A DNA stretch of 64,000 bases from Providencia rettgeri (GTDB lineage: Bacteria; Pseudomonadota; Gammaproteobacteria; Enterobacterales; Enterobacteriaceae), in contig NZ_CP053896.1 of assembly GCF_013255915.1 (NCBI RefSeq), positions 3,038,001 through 3,102,000 on the forward strand, in the 5' to 3' direction. A program made the translations under genes and the position numbers. How positions within the stretch are numbered: position 1 is the stretch's first letter; each line of letters starts with the position of its first letter. Of this stretch, positions 9,536 to 19,486 are shown one piece after another. The notes beneath the pieces were generated by a model. That model did not search any database. It was not told the DNA's origin and was given only the letters and a program-made list of their open reading frames with translations.

Positions 9536-11221
9536 TTAGAAAGTTTCCCAATTGTCATCATCTTTATGTTCTTTCGATGATAGTTTTGTCAGATCCGGCG
9601 TTTTAACGATATTTGAAACCGTTCTTGCTGCCGGCTGAATATTGCGTATTTCACTTTGTTTTAATGGTGGTAAACGGAAGATAGAAATCAGTTGCGACAG
9701 TTTTGCCACTTGCTCTTCCAATACATTGGCTGCAACCGCGGATTGCTCAACCAGCGACGCATTTTGCTGCGTAACTTTGTCCATTTCAGCGACAGCAATA
9801 CTGACTTGTGCAATTCCTTTGCTTTGCTCGTCTGATGCGGTCGCAATATGCGTCATAATGTCAGTAACACGTGTAACAGATTCAACAATCTTGGTCATTG
9901 TTTCGCCTGCATCTTCAGCTTGGCGAGCGCCTGTCCCAGTTCTTGACACCGAATCTTCAATTAACGTTTTAATCTCTTTAGCGGCATCAGCGCTGCGCTG
10001 TGCCAAATTACGCACTTCATCAGCAACAACGGCAAAACCGCGACCATGCTCACCTGCCCTTGCCGCTTCAACTGCCGCATTAAGCGCTAAGATGTTAGTT
10101 TGAAAAGCGATGCTATCGATAACTGCAGTAATATCAGAGATTTTCTGTGAGCTATCCGCAATATTCAGCATGGTGCTAACGACATTGGATACCACTTTGC
10201 CGCCTTCTTTTGCTATCACTGACGCTTGGTTTGCAAATTCACTCGCTTGGTGAGCGTATTCGGTATTTTGTTTAACAGTGGCAGTCAGTTCACTCATACT
10301 GGCTGAAGTTTCTTCTAAGCAAGCGACTTGTTGCTCAGTTCGTGCTGACAAGTCATTGTTACCTGCTGCAATTTCGGTTGTACCTTGGTAAATAGTTTCG
10401 CTACCATCTAGCACACCTCGAACCGTATTAATCAGCTCTTGTTGCATGTGTTGAACACCATTGGCCAATTCACCAATTTCATTCTTGGCAATTGTTGTCA
10501 CATTCGGTGTTAAATCCCCTGAAGCAAAGACTTTAATACGTTCAATTAAGAGACCGAGTGGCTCGATAATACCTTTACGAACATAGCGATAACTGAAGAA
10601 ACCAATCAAAGCGAGTAAGATAGATAACGTCACCAACATGTATAATGATTGGCGATAGTTATTATCTGCATTGACGACTTCGGCCTGGAAATCAGCAGAT
10701 ATATCCGCAAAATAAGCGTTAAATTGCTCTTCAAATTTCACTTGGTGCCCTGAGGTTCTGTGTGCATAAAAACCTTCAAGGTCACCTTTTTCAGCAAATT
10801 CACTTAGCTTAATTAACGCATCACGATAGGTTTCATAGGTGCTAAACAGCTTTTCAAATTTGGCTTTATCATAATCTGAACTTTGCATCAGCTTGTTATA
10901 ACGTGCGTAAGCGTCATCCGCTGATTTAAAGTTACGTTTAGCGGCTTTAATCAAGTCTTCTGTCGTTGCATCGTCTTGAATTTTACGACCTTCGAGCAAA
11001 TAGGCATTGATAGAGCGGTTTAAGTTCGCCCGGGCTTGTAACAAATTAACCCAACTTTCTGTTAATACTTGTCTTTGGCGTTGTAAGGAATTCAAATAAC
11101 TAATGCTGTCGCTGTTATCGCCCAGTTTGGTAAACATCAACCCACTGGATACCAGTTGCAGCAAAATAAAGATAAAAATGACGGACAAAAGTCCCGATAC
11201 GATTTTAATTCGACTGTACAT
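9536..11221 (-). CDS. Methyl-accepting chemotaxis protein, Tsr/Tar-like with NWETF tail
   Basis: This 561-residue transmembrane chemoreceptor has TM1 at ~8-30, a four-helix sensor domain, TM2 near 190-210, HAMP and the conserved signalling hairpin ([17 protein letters not shown]). R64 and R69, which bind the amino-acid carboxylate in Tsr and Tar, stand at exactly the same positions ([10 protein letters not shown]); the residue matching R73 is Ala and the QPTQ-type fourth-helix motif is not seen. The C-terminus ends NWETF, the docking site for CheR and CheB. It is preceded by a good sigma-28 promoter. The ligand is probably an amino acid, inferred from these arginines only. Confidence 0.94.
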   Translation of the reverse strand: MYSRIKIVSGLLSVIFIFILLQLVSSGLMFTKLGDNSDSISYLNSLQRQRQVLTESWVNLLQARANLNRSINAYLLEGRKIQDDATTEDLIKAAKRNFKSADDAYARYNKLMQSSDYDKAKFEKLFSTYETYRDALIKLSEFAEKGDLEGFYAHRTSGHQVKFEEQFNAYFADISADFQAEVVNADNNYRQSLYMLVTLSILLALIGFFSYRYVRKGIIEPLGLLIERIKVFASGDLTPNVTTIAKNEIGELANGVQHMQQELINTVRGVLDGSETIYQGTTEIAAGNNDLSARTEQQVACLEETSASMSELTATVKQNTEYAHQASEFANQASVIAKEGGKVVSNVVSTMLNIADSSQKISDITAVIDSIAFQTNILALNAAVEAARAGEHGRGFAVVADEVRNLAQRSADAAKEIKTLIEDSVSRTGTGARQAEDAGETMTKIVESVTRVTDIMTHIATASDEQSKGIAQVSIAVAEMDKVTQQNASLVEQSAVAANVLEEQVAKLSQLISIFRLPPLKQSEIRNIQPAARTVSNIVKTPDLTKLSSKEHKDDDNWETF

Positions 11222-11255
11222 GACGTTTTACTAACATAATTTTGTTGTATTTTGG

Positions 11256-11282
11256 ATATCGGTCATCCAACCAAAAACTTTA
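11256..11282 (-). promoter_or_regulatory. Flagellar sigma-28 (FliA) promoter
   Basis: On the minus strand the sequence is TAAAGTTT, 11 bases, then ACCGATAT. The class III flagellar consensus is TAAAGTTT, 11 bases, GCCGATAA, so the -35 is perfect and the -10 matches at six of eight. It would start transcription about 28 bases ahead of the receptor gene at 11221, placing the receptors (and perhaps cheRBYZ) under FliA separately from cheAW. Confidence 0.8.
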
Positions 11283-11325
11283 GTTAATGACTTATTATTA
11301 TTTGAACAATTATTGGGGCTGAGAA

Positions 11326-11823
11326 TTACTCAGCCATGCTGTCAATCAGCGCCATTTCATCGCTTGTTAATAATTTTTCGATATCGACTAAAATCAACAT
11401 ACGGTCATTTAATGTTCCGAGCCCTGTCAGATATTGGGTCGATAATGTCACCGCAAAATCAGGTGGTGGTGCTATTTGTTCTTCATTCAAGACCAGTACA
11501 TCCGAAACTCCATCGACGACAATACCGACAACGCGATCTTTTAAATTCACCACAATAACGACCGTGTTATCGTTATACACCACGTTTTCATGGGAAAACT
11601 TCACCCGTAAATCAATAATTGGAATGATGACTCCACGTAAATTAGTCACACCTTTGATAAAATCAGGGGTATTCGCGATACGAGTCACTTGTTCATAGCC
11701 ACGAATTTCCTGCACTTTTAAGATTTCAATGCCATACTCTTCTTCACCCAAGGTAAAAATGAGGTAGCCTTCGCCGTTTTTTTCTTCTTCGTGTTTATTT
11801 AAATCATCATCTAACATAGACAT
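11326..11823 (-). CDS. cheW: Chemotaxis coupling protein CheW
   Basis: CheW is the SH3-like adaptor that links CheA to receptor tips. The protein has 165 residues (E. coli 167), with [19 protein letters not shown] at the first strands and [18 protein letters not shown] in the centre, both diagnostic. It follows cheA by 16 bases and precedes the receptor genes, the standard order. A ~100-base gap with its own sigma-28 promoter separates it from the receptor gene downstream. Confidence 0.97.
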   Translation of the reverse strand: MSMLDDDLNKHEEEKNGEGYLIFTLGEEEYGIEILKVQEIRGYEQVTRIANTPDFIKGVTNLRGVIIPIIDLRVKFSHENVVYNDNTVVIVVNLKDRVVGIVVDGVSDVLVLNEEQIAPPPDFAVTLSTQYLTGLGTLNDRMLILVDIEKLLTSDEMALIDSMAE

Positions 11824-11839
11824 GGTGTATGGCCTCTAT

Positions 11840-13897
11840 TTAGTGCACGACAGGTTGAGAAACCTGCTGTTTCTTTTTAATCAAAATGCTGTTATTCATT
11901 TTTTGCAGCTCAGCCACATCTAAAATCAATGCAACAGAGCCATCGCCCATAATCGTTGCTGCGGAAATACCAGGGATTTTGCGATAATTACTTTCAATGT
12001 TTTTCACCACCACTTGCTGTTGCCCGACGAGCTTGTCAACTAACAACGCAAAACGGTGGCCTGCATTTTGAATAATCAGCACAATACTGTTATCTAAATT
12101 TCGCTCGGCTTCTTCGATGGAAAATACTTGGTGTAATTCAACAAGTGGCAAATATTCCCCTCGCACAAGCAGCATTTTTTCTTCTCCCGCTAAGCGATAA
12201 ATATCCTCTTGCCGAGGCTGCAAGGTACTGATAATGGCACTCAATGGAACGATAAAAACATCTTCCGCTACTTTCACAGACATACCATCCAAAATGGCTA
12301 AAGTGAGCGGTAATAAAATGCGGATAACGGTACCTTTACCTTCGGTAAAACCGATTTGAATACGACCGCCCATGTCTTGGATATTTCGTTTAACCACATC
12401 CATTCCAACACCGCGTCCCGAAACGTCCGTCACCACCTCTGCTGTTGAAAAACCCGGTGCCATAATCAGCATCGCAACTTCATCATTGCTCATCCCATCA
12501 TGCACATTCATGCCTTGTGACTTCGCTTTTGCCAAAATACGTTCACGATTTAGCCCTGCGCCGTCATCACGCACTTCAATACAAATGTTGCCACTTTGAT
12601 GTGCTGCCGCTAAGGTCAGTGTTCCGGCTTCCGGCTTACCATTTGCCACACGAACTTCTGGCTTTTCAATCCCATGGTCGAGGCTATTGCGAACAAGGTG
12701 ATTTAGTGGATCAACAATGCGCTCTATCAAGCTTTTATCGAGTTCAGTCGAACTTCCTTCTACTTTCAGTTCAATTTTTTTACCTAATTTGGAAGCGATA
12801 TCGCGTACCATGCGCGGGAAACGGCTAAATACGTAGTCCATTGGCATCATACGAATTGACATGACGGATTCTTGCAAAGCGCGGGAATTACGCTCTAACT
12901 GTACGATTGAGCTTAACAAATCACTGTATTCGTTCTGATCGACATGTTGACTATGTTGGGTCAACATTGATTGAATAATCACCAGCTCACCCACTAAGTT
13001 AATCAGCTGGTCAACTTTCTCTACAGCCACACGAATGCTGCTCGAATCCCCTTTCGGTTTAGCGATTGCCGTTTTTTTAGCCGTGGTGGGTGCAGCAGGT
13101 TTTGCCGAGCTTTGCGGAGTATCTACTTGAGGCTCTGTGACTTCATTCGCTGCAACTTTATCATCATTTAATAACGTTTCTTCCTTTGAAAAAGCGAGGC
13201 AATCGGCAAATGAAATTACTTCATGGCTAATTTGCGATTCATCCACCACAAAACATAGCACCCCACTAATATCATCAATATCCGTATTAGTTCCTACCCA
13301 TGCTTGTAAACTATTTGCTGTTTTTTCAGTATGATATAAATGCCCAAATAAACTGAGCTCATCCGCCAATAAATCAACTTCATTTTCTTTGAGCTGATTT
13401 AACGAGATCATAAAGCAGTGTGAATATTCACCTTGCTTCGCGGGTGTGTCTTCAACAACCGCATCTTCAACTTTAGTTTCAGCTATCGCAGTACCTGTCT
13501 CAGCGACCTCTTCCGCTCTATTTTCAACTCGGCTAAGCACCTCACAAATACGCTTAAAGGTATCTTCATCCGGTAAAGAGTCATTTTTATAGGCATCTAA
13601 CTGTGATGCCATGACATCCTTAGCATCAAGAAAAACATCAATTATGTCAGGCGTGAGGGTTAACTCATCATGACGCGCCTTATCTAAAAGGTTTTCCAAT
13701 GTATGAGTTGTATTCTGCAACTGAGTGAAACCAAAGGTTGCAGCCCCTCCTTTGATTGAGTGGGCACTGCGGAAGATGGCATTTAGCTGCTCGCTATCCG
13801 GGTCAAAAGGATCAAGCTCAAGTAAATGTTGTTCCATATCCCTGAGCAACTCATCAGCCTCATCGAAAAATGTTTGATAAAACTCGGTAATATCCAT
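11840..13897 (-). CDS. cheA: Chemotaxis histidine kinase CheA
   Basis: CheA autophosphorylates and passes phosphate to CheY and CheB. I set the start at ATG 13897 (MDITEFYQTFFDEADELL), giving 685 residues; the longer in-frame start has no family support. Domains in order: P1 with phospho-histidine H46 (AHSIKGGAATFGF), P2 CheY/CheB-binding (~165-235), P3 dimerisation (~290-350), P4 kinase with N box LNHLVRNSLDHG and G2 box SGRGVGMDVV, and P5 CheW-like. It lies between motB and cheW; the 103-base gap after motB holds a GC-rich hairpin. Confidence 0.97.
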   Translation of the reverse strand: MDITEFYQTFFDEADELLRDMEQHLLELDPFDPDSEQLNAIFRSAHSIKGGAATFGFTQLQNTTHTLENLLDKARHDELTLTPDIIDVFLDAKDVMASQLDAYKNDSLPDEDTFKRICEVLSRVENRAEEVAETGTAIAETKVEDAVVEDTPAKQGEYSHCFMISLNQLKENEVDLLADELSLFGHLYHTEKTANSLQAWVGTNTDIDDISGVLCFVVDESQISHEVISFADCLAFSKEETLLNDDKVAANEVTEPQVDTPQSSAKPAAPTTAKKTAIAKPKGDSSSIRVAVEKVDQLINLVGELVIIQSMLTQHSQHVDQNEYSDLLSSIVQLERNSRALQESVMSIRMMPMDYVFSRFPRMVRDIASKLGKKIELKVEGSSTELDKSLIERIVDPLNHLVRNSLDHGIEKPEVRVANGKPEAGTLTLAAAHQSGNICIEVRDDGAGLNRERILAKAKSQGMNVHDGMSNDEVAMLIMAPGFSTAEVVTDVSGRGVGMDVVKRNIQDMGGRIQIGFTEGKGTVIRILLPLTLAILDGMSVKVAEDVFIVPLSAIISTLQPRQEDIYRLAGEEKMLLVRGEYLPLVELHQVFSIEEAERNLDNSIVLIIQNAGHRFALLVDKLVGQQQVVVKNIESNYRKIPGISAATIMGDGSVALILDVAELQKMNNSILIKKKQQVSQPVVH

Positions 13898-13937
13898 GGT
13901 TTTTATCCAATTTCGCTTAAGTTTCACTTAACGCTGA

Positions 13938-13956
13938 CTGCCGGAACCCCCGGCAG
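13938..13956. other. GC-rich hairpin between motB and cheA
   Basis: CTGCCGG and CCGGCAG form a perfect 7-bp stem with a 5-base loop. No T-run follows on the minus strand, so it is more likely an mRNA stability or pausing element than a full terminator. Confidence 0.4.
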
Positions 13957-14000
13957 ACAACTAAACAAGTTATGTAATAAATTCAAATAACAGCAATTCA

Positions 14001-14918
14001 TCACGGTATTTTCACCGCAGCGACAACACCCACAGCCGTTTCTTGCATGGGTTTTTGCGGTTTATTCAGCACATCATTGATCGGCTTGGCGCCATCGTAT
14101 TCGCGGAGAATTTGTTTGGTTTCTTCATCATTTAACACAATGATACTTATCCGGCGGTTGATCGGGGCAAAACCATCTTCTTTGTCTAAATGAATGGCTG
14201 AAGCCATCCCAACCACGCGTAATACTTTATTTTCATCCATTCCACCGCGAATCAATTCACGGCGCGAAGCATTTGCGCGATCTGATGAAAGCTCCCAGTT
14301 GCTGTAATTGGCGCCGTTGGCATAAGCGAGATCATCAGTATGACCGGAGATACTAATTCGATTAGGAACATCATTAAGAAGTGGTGCTATTGCACGCAAA
14401 ATATCGCGCATATACGGTTCAACCGTTGCCGAACCGACTTTAAACATTGGGCGATTTTCACTATCAACAATTTGAATGCGTAGCCCATCATTAATCATAT
14501 CAATCAATAAATGTGGCTTTAATTCATTCAAACGGGGGTCTTTTAAAATAGCCTGCTCAAGGGACTCTTTTAATTTTTCAAAACGATAATTTGCATTTCC
14601 ATCAATAATATTATTGGGCTCTGGCATCACATCCCCATCACGGAAAATCGGGTCTTTACCCCCACCAGGAATAGGGTTTGTGGCATCACCACTTTTACTT
14701 CCCGGGTTGATAGCTGTACTCAAGGGAGTACGGAAATACTCAGCAATTTGTGTTAATTCTTGAGGACTTGAAATTGAGATCAGCCACATCACTAAAAAAA
14801 ACGCCATCATCGCCGTCATAAAATCGGCATAAGCAATTTTCCATGAACCGCCGTGTCCGTTTTGATGATGTGAACTGCGCTTTTTAACCCGAATAACATG
14901 AGGTGTATTGGCTGCCAT
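14001..14918 (-). CDS. motB: Flagellar stator protein MotB
   Basis: MotB forms the proton-driven stator with MotA and anchors it to peptidoglycan. With ATG at 14918 (MAANTPHVIRVKKR) the protein is 305 residues (E. coli 308) and the proton-carrying Asp falls at D32, its canonical position (WKIAYADFMTAMMAFFLV, the single membrane segment). The C-terminal OmpA-like domain has SGHTDD and SNWELSSDRANASRREL. motA ends 7 bases upstream, and its region supplies the GAGGAG ribosome site, so the two are coupled. Confidence 0.97.
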   Translation of the reverse strand: MAANTPHVIRVKKRSSHHQNGHGGSWKIAYADFMTAMMAFFLVMWLISISSPQELTQIAEYFRTPLSTAINPGSKSGDATNPIPGGGKDPIFRDGDVMPEPNNIIDGNANYRFEKLKESLEQAILKDPRLNELKPHLLIDMINDGLRIQIVDSENRPMFKVGSATVEPYMRDILRAIAPLLNDVPNRISISGHTDDLAYANGANYSNWELSSDRANASRRELIRGGMDENKVLRVVGMASAIHLDKEDGFAPINRRISIIVLNDEETKQILREYDGAKPINDVLNKPQKPMQETAVGVVAAVKIP

Positions 14919-14925
14919 TCGTTTG

Positions 14926-15813
14926 TTACTCCTCAGTTGTTTCTTGTGAGCGAGCACCTACTTTCACTTCTCGAACTTTATCTTCAAGTTCAACAAATGA
15001 AGGTCTATCTGCGCTGAATAACACCTTGCGGCCAAATTCAACCGCAATTTGAGGAGCATACCCTTGCAATGCAGAGAGGAAAGTCACTTTAATACACTCC
15101 ATCATTTTCAATTGCTCACTACTGCGCAACCTAATCAGAGCAGCTAAAGGCAAAATAAAGCCATAAGCCACTAAAATACCTAGAAATGTACCAACCATTG
15201 CATGAGCAATTAAAGCACCAAGTTCACCTGCGGGACGGTCTGCTGAGCCCAAGGCATTCACGACACCCAAAACGGCCGCAACAATCCCAAATGCAGGCAT
15301 AGAGTCACCGACCATGTTTAGCCCCGAAGCAGGTACTTCATTTTCTTGACGAAAAGTTTCTAATTCTTCATCCATTAATGCTTCAATTTCATGACTTTGT
15401 AAGTTACTACTCACCATCAGACGTAAATAGTCCACAATGAACATCATGGTGGACTCATCTTTTAAAATACGGGGATATTGGGAGAAAATTTCACTTTCAC
15501 TTGGATTGTCAATATCTTTCTCAAGTGCAAGTAACCCTTGTTGGCGCGATTTATTAAGTAATTGAAATAACAATGCCATTAAATCCATTGACATTGTTTT
15601 ATTGTAAGAGGAACGACGGAAGAGTTTTGGTAATACTTTGCACAAGGCGACGATGGATTTGCCACTGTTACCAACAACAAAAGCACCTAAACCTGCCCCT
15701 AAAATAATGACAAATTCAGCGGGTTGATAAAGCGCACCTAAATGGCCGCCGACCATTATATATCCGCCAATAACCGCAACTGTAACAATGATATACCCGA
15801 TGAGTATTAACAC
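14926..15813 (-). CDS. motA: Flagellar stator protein MotA
   Basis: MotA is the proton-channel stator subunit that pushes on FliG. I choose the GTG at 15813 (VLILIGYIIVTVAVIGGY): it has AAGGGA six bases upstream and gives 295 residues, exactly the E. coli length. The longer in-frame ORF to 15900 would add an unrelated N-terminus and run across a hairpin. Four membrane segments, the charged cytoplasmic loop (residues ~60-165) and the conserved proline region DSMPAFGIVAAVLGVV are present. motB follows after 7 bases. Confidence 0.95.
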   Translation of the reverse strand: MLILIGYIIVTVAVIGGYIMVGGHLGALYQPAEFVIILGAGLGAFVVGNSGKSIVALCKVLPKLFRRSSYNKTMSMDLMALLFQLLNKSRQQGLLALEKDIDNPSESEIFSQYPRILKDESTMMFIVDYLRLMVSSNLQSHEIEALMDEELETFRQENEVPASGLNMVGDSMPAFGIVAAVLGVVNALGSADRPAGELGALIAHAMVGTFLGILVAYGFILPLAALIRLRSSEQLKMMECIKVTFLSALQGYAPQIAVEFGRKVLFSADRPSFVELEDKVREVKVGARSQETTEE

Positions 15814-15872
15814 AATATTCCCTTTCACTCCGTTGGTTAACAGATGGCAGTCAAAGGGAATATTAGGAGTGA

Positions 15873-15892
15873 CAGGCAAAAAATTTTGCCTG
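15873..15892 (-). terminator. Hairpin between flhC and motA
   Basis: CAGGCAAAA and TTTTGCCTG pair over nine bases around a 2-base centre in the gap between flhC and motA. It has the A/T flanks of a weak bidirectional terminator and would partly separate class I flhDC mRNA from motAB. Confidence 0.45.
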
Positions 15893-15910
15893 CTAACCAA
15901 ATCAATCCAA

Positions 15911-16501
15911 TTACATTACCGCTTTAGTAATGCCATCCTGTCGATATACCGTAATATCGGCTAGATGTTCGGAAAGTTTACGTTTTTTTATTGCACGTGA
16001 TGGCGGTTGGCATAAACTACAAGTGAAGCTATTTTCAGGAATATGTGCGTAAGTAATAAAAGAGCCATGGCAACAACTACATTGTGAACTTTGTAACATG
16101 CCACTTTCCACAAAACGGACTAGCGTCCAAGCACGTGTTAAAGCCAACAAAGGTTCTTCGCCGGGTTCTGGAATACACTGTTCAAGGTATAACCTATAGG
16201 CTTTTAATATAGCGTCAACACCACGACATTGGCCGCTTTTCAGTAAAAATTGATAAGCATTATAGAACATGGATGAATGAATATTCTGTTCCCATGTCAT
16301 AAACCAATCTGTAGAAAAAGGTAACATCCCTTTCGGTGGAGGGCTACCTCTTAGCTCTTTGTATAAACGAACTAAACGACCGCGACTGATTTGCGTTTCA
16401 CTTTCTAACATTTGAAGGCGAGCGCCCAAAGAGATCAATTCCATGGCTAGTCGAATGTCATTCGCTTCTTGGACTATACTTTTTTCAGCTGCGGTACTCA
16501 T
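15911..16501 (-). CDS. flhC: Flagellar master regulator subunit FlhC
   Basis: FlhC pairs with FlhD as FlhD4C2, the activator of class II flagellar promoters. It has 196 residues (E. coli 192). The zinc-binding cysteines are visible as CSCCHG and CSLC about 20 residues apart (near 143-165). The ATG overlaps the flhD stop by four bases (ATGA), the normal coupling. It has DNA contacts of its own and also confers specificity. Confidence 0.97.
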   Translation of the reverse strand: MSTAAEKSIVQEANDIRLAMELISLGARLQMLESETQISRGRLVRLYKELRGSPPPKGMLPFSTDWFMTWEQNIHSSMFYNAYQFLLKSGQCRGVDAILKAYRLYLEQCIPEPGEEPLLALTRAWTLVRFVESGMLQSSQCSCCHGSFITYAHIPENSFTCSLCQPPSRAIKKRKLSEHLADITVYRQDGITKAVM

Positions 16502-16848
16502 CTTTTTCTCGCTATTTCAGTGTCGCCCTCATTATGCGTTTGCAATAATCGGGTCGAAAGTAAGATACCTGTATGAATTTGTTGTAATTCATCAACTCTT
16601 GAATCACGAGTTAGTTTTTCAATTGTTTCACTATTATCAAATCTAAACTGGCAGATTAGCTGGTTTGTCTCTGCTAATTTGACTAATTGAGGGAGTGTAA
16701 GGTCTGCTAAAGTAGTTGCCATTGCATCAGAGATACCTAGACGAAACATCGCAGAGGCTTTCTCTTGAGAGATGAGTTTTTGGGCTAATAGCAAATATGA
16801 GAGGTTAATATCGTATATATGCTTCAGAAAATCTGTCGTCGAGCTCAT
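16498..16848 (-). CDS. flhD: Flagellar master regulator subunit FlhD
   Basis: FlhD is the DNA-binding partner in FlhD4C2. ATG at 16848 ([20 protein letters not shown]) gives 116 residues, the E. coli length; the track-length alternative adds 19 residues with no family support. The conserved centre is [18 protein letters not shown]. It is the first gene of the flhDC operon and faces a very long AT-rich upstream region, where multiple regulators usually act in enterobacteria. Confidence 0.97.
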   Translation of the reverse strand: MSSTTDFLKHIYDINLSYLLLAQKLISQEKASAMFRLGISDAMATTLADLTLPQLVKLAETNQLICQFRFDNSETIEKLTRDSRVDELQQIHTGILLSTRLLQTHNEGDTEIARKR

Positions 16849-17391
16849 TTTTTTTCCTTTCCGAATATTATCAACATCTGTGCGATCTGTGTGCAAAAAG
16901 AACAAATATGAATTTAAAAGTATTGTGTATTCAAATTATTAAATTAAAAAATTAATTAAATTGGGTAAATGTAATTCCATTAATTTCCCCATGTTATCCA
17001 TTAAAAATACCCAATTTGGAGTACAAATACACAAGCTTCCAAACTTAAATTAAATATATTTCCTGAATACCTACAACAATAAAGAATGACTAAAAAATTA
17101 GCGGTTTCCATAAAAATCAGAAATTGCTGATGTCATTATTAGTCGCCAATTATTATGCACCACTAAATTAACTATTCAAGGTACTTATGTTTCTTTTTGT
17201 ATCAATAGGGTGATTACCCATTAATTCATTAAATAATCTTCATTATTTCTTTATCTTCTATTACCTTATCCTAAATATCCACAACATTTTGAGTCAACCT
17301 AAGCAAAATGCCAGGATTTTAATCAAACCAATCACTCTTTACATGTGATTATTAAGCCTAATAAACCAAGCATAACATCAAAAACAATATA

Positions 17392-17405
17392 TTGATCCAA
17401 ATCAA
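17392..17405. promoter_or_regulatory. Perfect FNR-box match
   Basis: TTGATCCAAATCAA matches the FNR consensus TTGAT-N4-ATCAA at all ten fixed positions. It lies about 545 bases before flhD and 1.1 kb before the HicB-like gene. Which promoter it serves is not visible; anaerobic control of flhDC is one possibility. Confidence 0.5.
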
Positions 17406-18250
17406 TTTTTAGTATTAAGAAACTGAGTTATACATTACTGTATTAAGGCTTTATCGGCATTATTGGAATAAAATTTAATCATTAATTTTCAATAAGTTTG
17501 ATATATATTACAGCCATCGTTCAAAATTATTCAATCGCAGTTATCATATAAACAACCATTATATTGTCATACATATTAAGTATTCACTTCCATTTTCATT
17601 AGAATCATTAAACTATAAAATAAGTATCATCACCCCGTAATATTAATAAAACTAATAAAATTTACGTCGATTACCAATAATGAAAGTTTATTCAGCTTAA
17701 ATATTTTTGTAAGATATTTTTGCATATTTATTATTTCAAGTGATCATTTTGTTATTAATTCATTAAAGTAGTTTTTTGGGGTTAATTAATATTTATTTTT
17801 TATGTAAAATGGCAAAAAATTCATTTTTTTTAATAAAAAGATCAACCTACGCTAACCTATCACTTTTGTGTTAAGAGCAAAAAATGTAGGTTTCAATTAA
17901 GAACATTCTATTTTCCAAATATTTTTTATATCATTTTTAAAATATTCAGTTAGTGCTCAAAATAAAAAGCACTAAAGGTATTATTAATTGTCTTCGTACT
18001 TATCATTTTTAGCCATTTTCACGTAAACATAATAATTTTAATAACTCAATGTTATAATAACAAATGATTACTATATACTTTTATTTTAACAAAACCCCCT
18101 AACCATCAAGTTACCTTAAGTAAAATTGCTTAATCAGATAATGAAAGATTAAAAAATAAATAACTTTTAGTTAAAATAATTCAGTGAGACATTTGCTTAT
18201 AAAAGAAGCTAATTTATTAGGATTTTTATGGAAAAAAATATTTCTCAATT

Positions 18251-18266
18251 TGCGACAAACTTCACA
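18251..18266. promoter_or_regulatory. Candidate CRP site
   Basis: TGCGA, six bases, TCACA matches the CRP consensus TGTGA-N6-TCACA at nine of ten positions and has AT-rich flanks. It is 230 bases before the HicB-like gene and 1.4 kb before flhD. Confidence 0.35.
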
Positions 18267-18495
18267 CTTGTTTTCTTTGTTTCTCAATAATTTCCGAATA
18301 AAGCGATTCTCACATTGCTGAATTTATGTTAGGAAAATCACATTAATTGTACTAACAACCCCCTCATAACAACATGTAGGATCAATAGATACAAAAATGA
18401 AGAAAGAAATGGCCACATAAGTTAATTGATAAACTTGTTTTCCTCATGCTCCAGTGCAACACTGAGCACTCTGAAATATAATTTGAAGGAAAAAT

Positions 18496-18948
18496 ATGTT
18501 CAATTATCAGGCAACAATAGAATTTATTGAGGAAGAAAACGTATATGAAATCAATTTTAGTGATTTTCCTGACCTTCAAGGAGTTAGCTATTGTAGAGAA
18601 GATGTTGAATTAGAAGCCCAAGAAATTTTGCTAGCCTCTTTTGCAGAACATATCGAACTCAGAAAACCAATTCCATTAGCAACACAACAAAAAAATGGTG
18701 AAGCATTTACGGTTTATTTACCCATAATCTGTTGCTTAAAAATTGCCTTGCATAATGCCATTCTCAACTCTGCAATGCAACGCGTCGATCTCGCTCGCAG
18801 ATTGAATATCAATGCACAACAGATAGAACGCTTACTGGATATTCATTACACATCTAAAATTGACCTTTTAGAACAAGCCTTATACATATTGGGCGTCGAG
18901 CCTTCAATTACAGTGACTCAAAAAATATTTGATAACAATATAAGCTAA
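18496..18948 (+). CDS. HicB-like antitoxin-family protein, no HicA partner
   Basis: This 150-residue protein follows HicB architecture: an N-terminal partial RNase-H-like fold (YQATIEFIEEENVYEINFSD, then a helix with EAQEILLASFAEHIEL) and a C-terminal helix-turn-helix (QRVDLARRLNINAQQIERLL, KIDLLEQALYILG). AAGGA lies six bases before ATG 18496. HicB normally neutralises the mRNA interferase HicA, encoded next to it. I see no HicA-sized ORF on either side. It may be a solitary regulator. Confidence 0.8.
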   Translation: MFNYQATIEFIEEENVYEINFSDFPDLQGVSYCREDVELEAQEILLASFAEHIELRKPIPLATQQKNGEAFTVYLPIICCLKIALHNAILNSAMQRVDLARRLNINAQQIERLLDIHYTSKIDLLEQALYILGVEPSITVTQKIFDNNIS

Positions 18949-19486
18949 TCATCATCCAAGGACTATATAATAAAGTTATCACTGAAATAGCCCTAAAATT
19001 CTTGATTTACTTCTTACTGATACTAAAAAGTATCATTAACTGCTTATGTAATAGCAGAGACTTGAGTTAAATTTAGCTCCCTAGCTTCTCATCCTCTGCT
19101 ATTCAATCGTTTTCCCTGTACATTTCACGTGCTAAAAAACAACTGCGTTCTATTTCAAACACCCCCCCCCTAACTGGTTAAATTTCAATCAAATCATACT
19201 TTGCCCAATCAAAAATAACTCTGCTTTCAGTTACCTCTCATTTTTTAGTTCTTAGACCTAAAAGTTTGTGATTTTTATCTTGCCATTAAGTGATACAAAA
19301 TTGTGCAATAAACTTATATTCAATTCCTAAATCATGTTCCCTCTTACAATAAGAATAAAATATTAACGGAAAAAGACTAATCAATATTAGACTTATTATC
19401 TCTCATTTCGTAATTACTAAAATAATTTCTTTTAAATTATAACCCCAATGAGGTACAATAAATTAATTTTTATATAGGGCATATAT
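18949..19486. other. Non-coding AT-rich gap with a C9 tract
   Basis: No supported gene in 538 bases. The one notable element is a run of nine C at 19162-19170 in otherwise AT-rich DNA, about 315 bases before the acyltransferase. Such a tract can slip during replication, but it lies far from the start codon. Confidence 0.5.

Larger units (their letters stand above)
16849..18495. other. Long AT-rich region upstream of flhDC, no gene seen
   Basis: About 1.6 kb between flhD and the HicB-like gene holds no supported ORF on either strand. It is very rich in A+T with many short A/T runs, the composition bound by H-NS. It contains a perfect FNR-box match (17392-17405) and a CRP-like site (18251-18266). 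It most likely carries flhDC control sequences and divergent promoter DNA. Confidence 0.6.

Noticed and set aside
15814..15900. N-terminal extension of motA to 15900
   Set aside because: It crosses a hairpin, has no family match, and the GTG at 15813 gives the exact family length.
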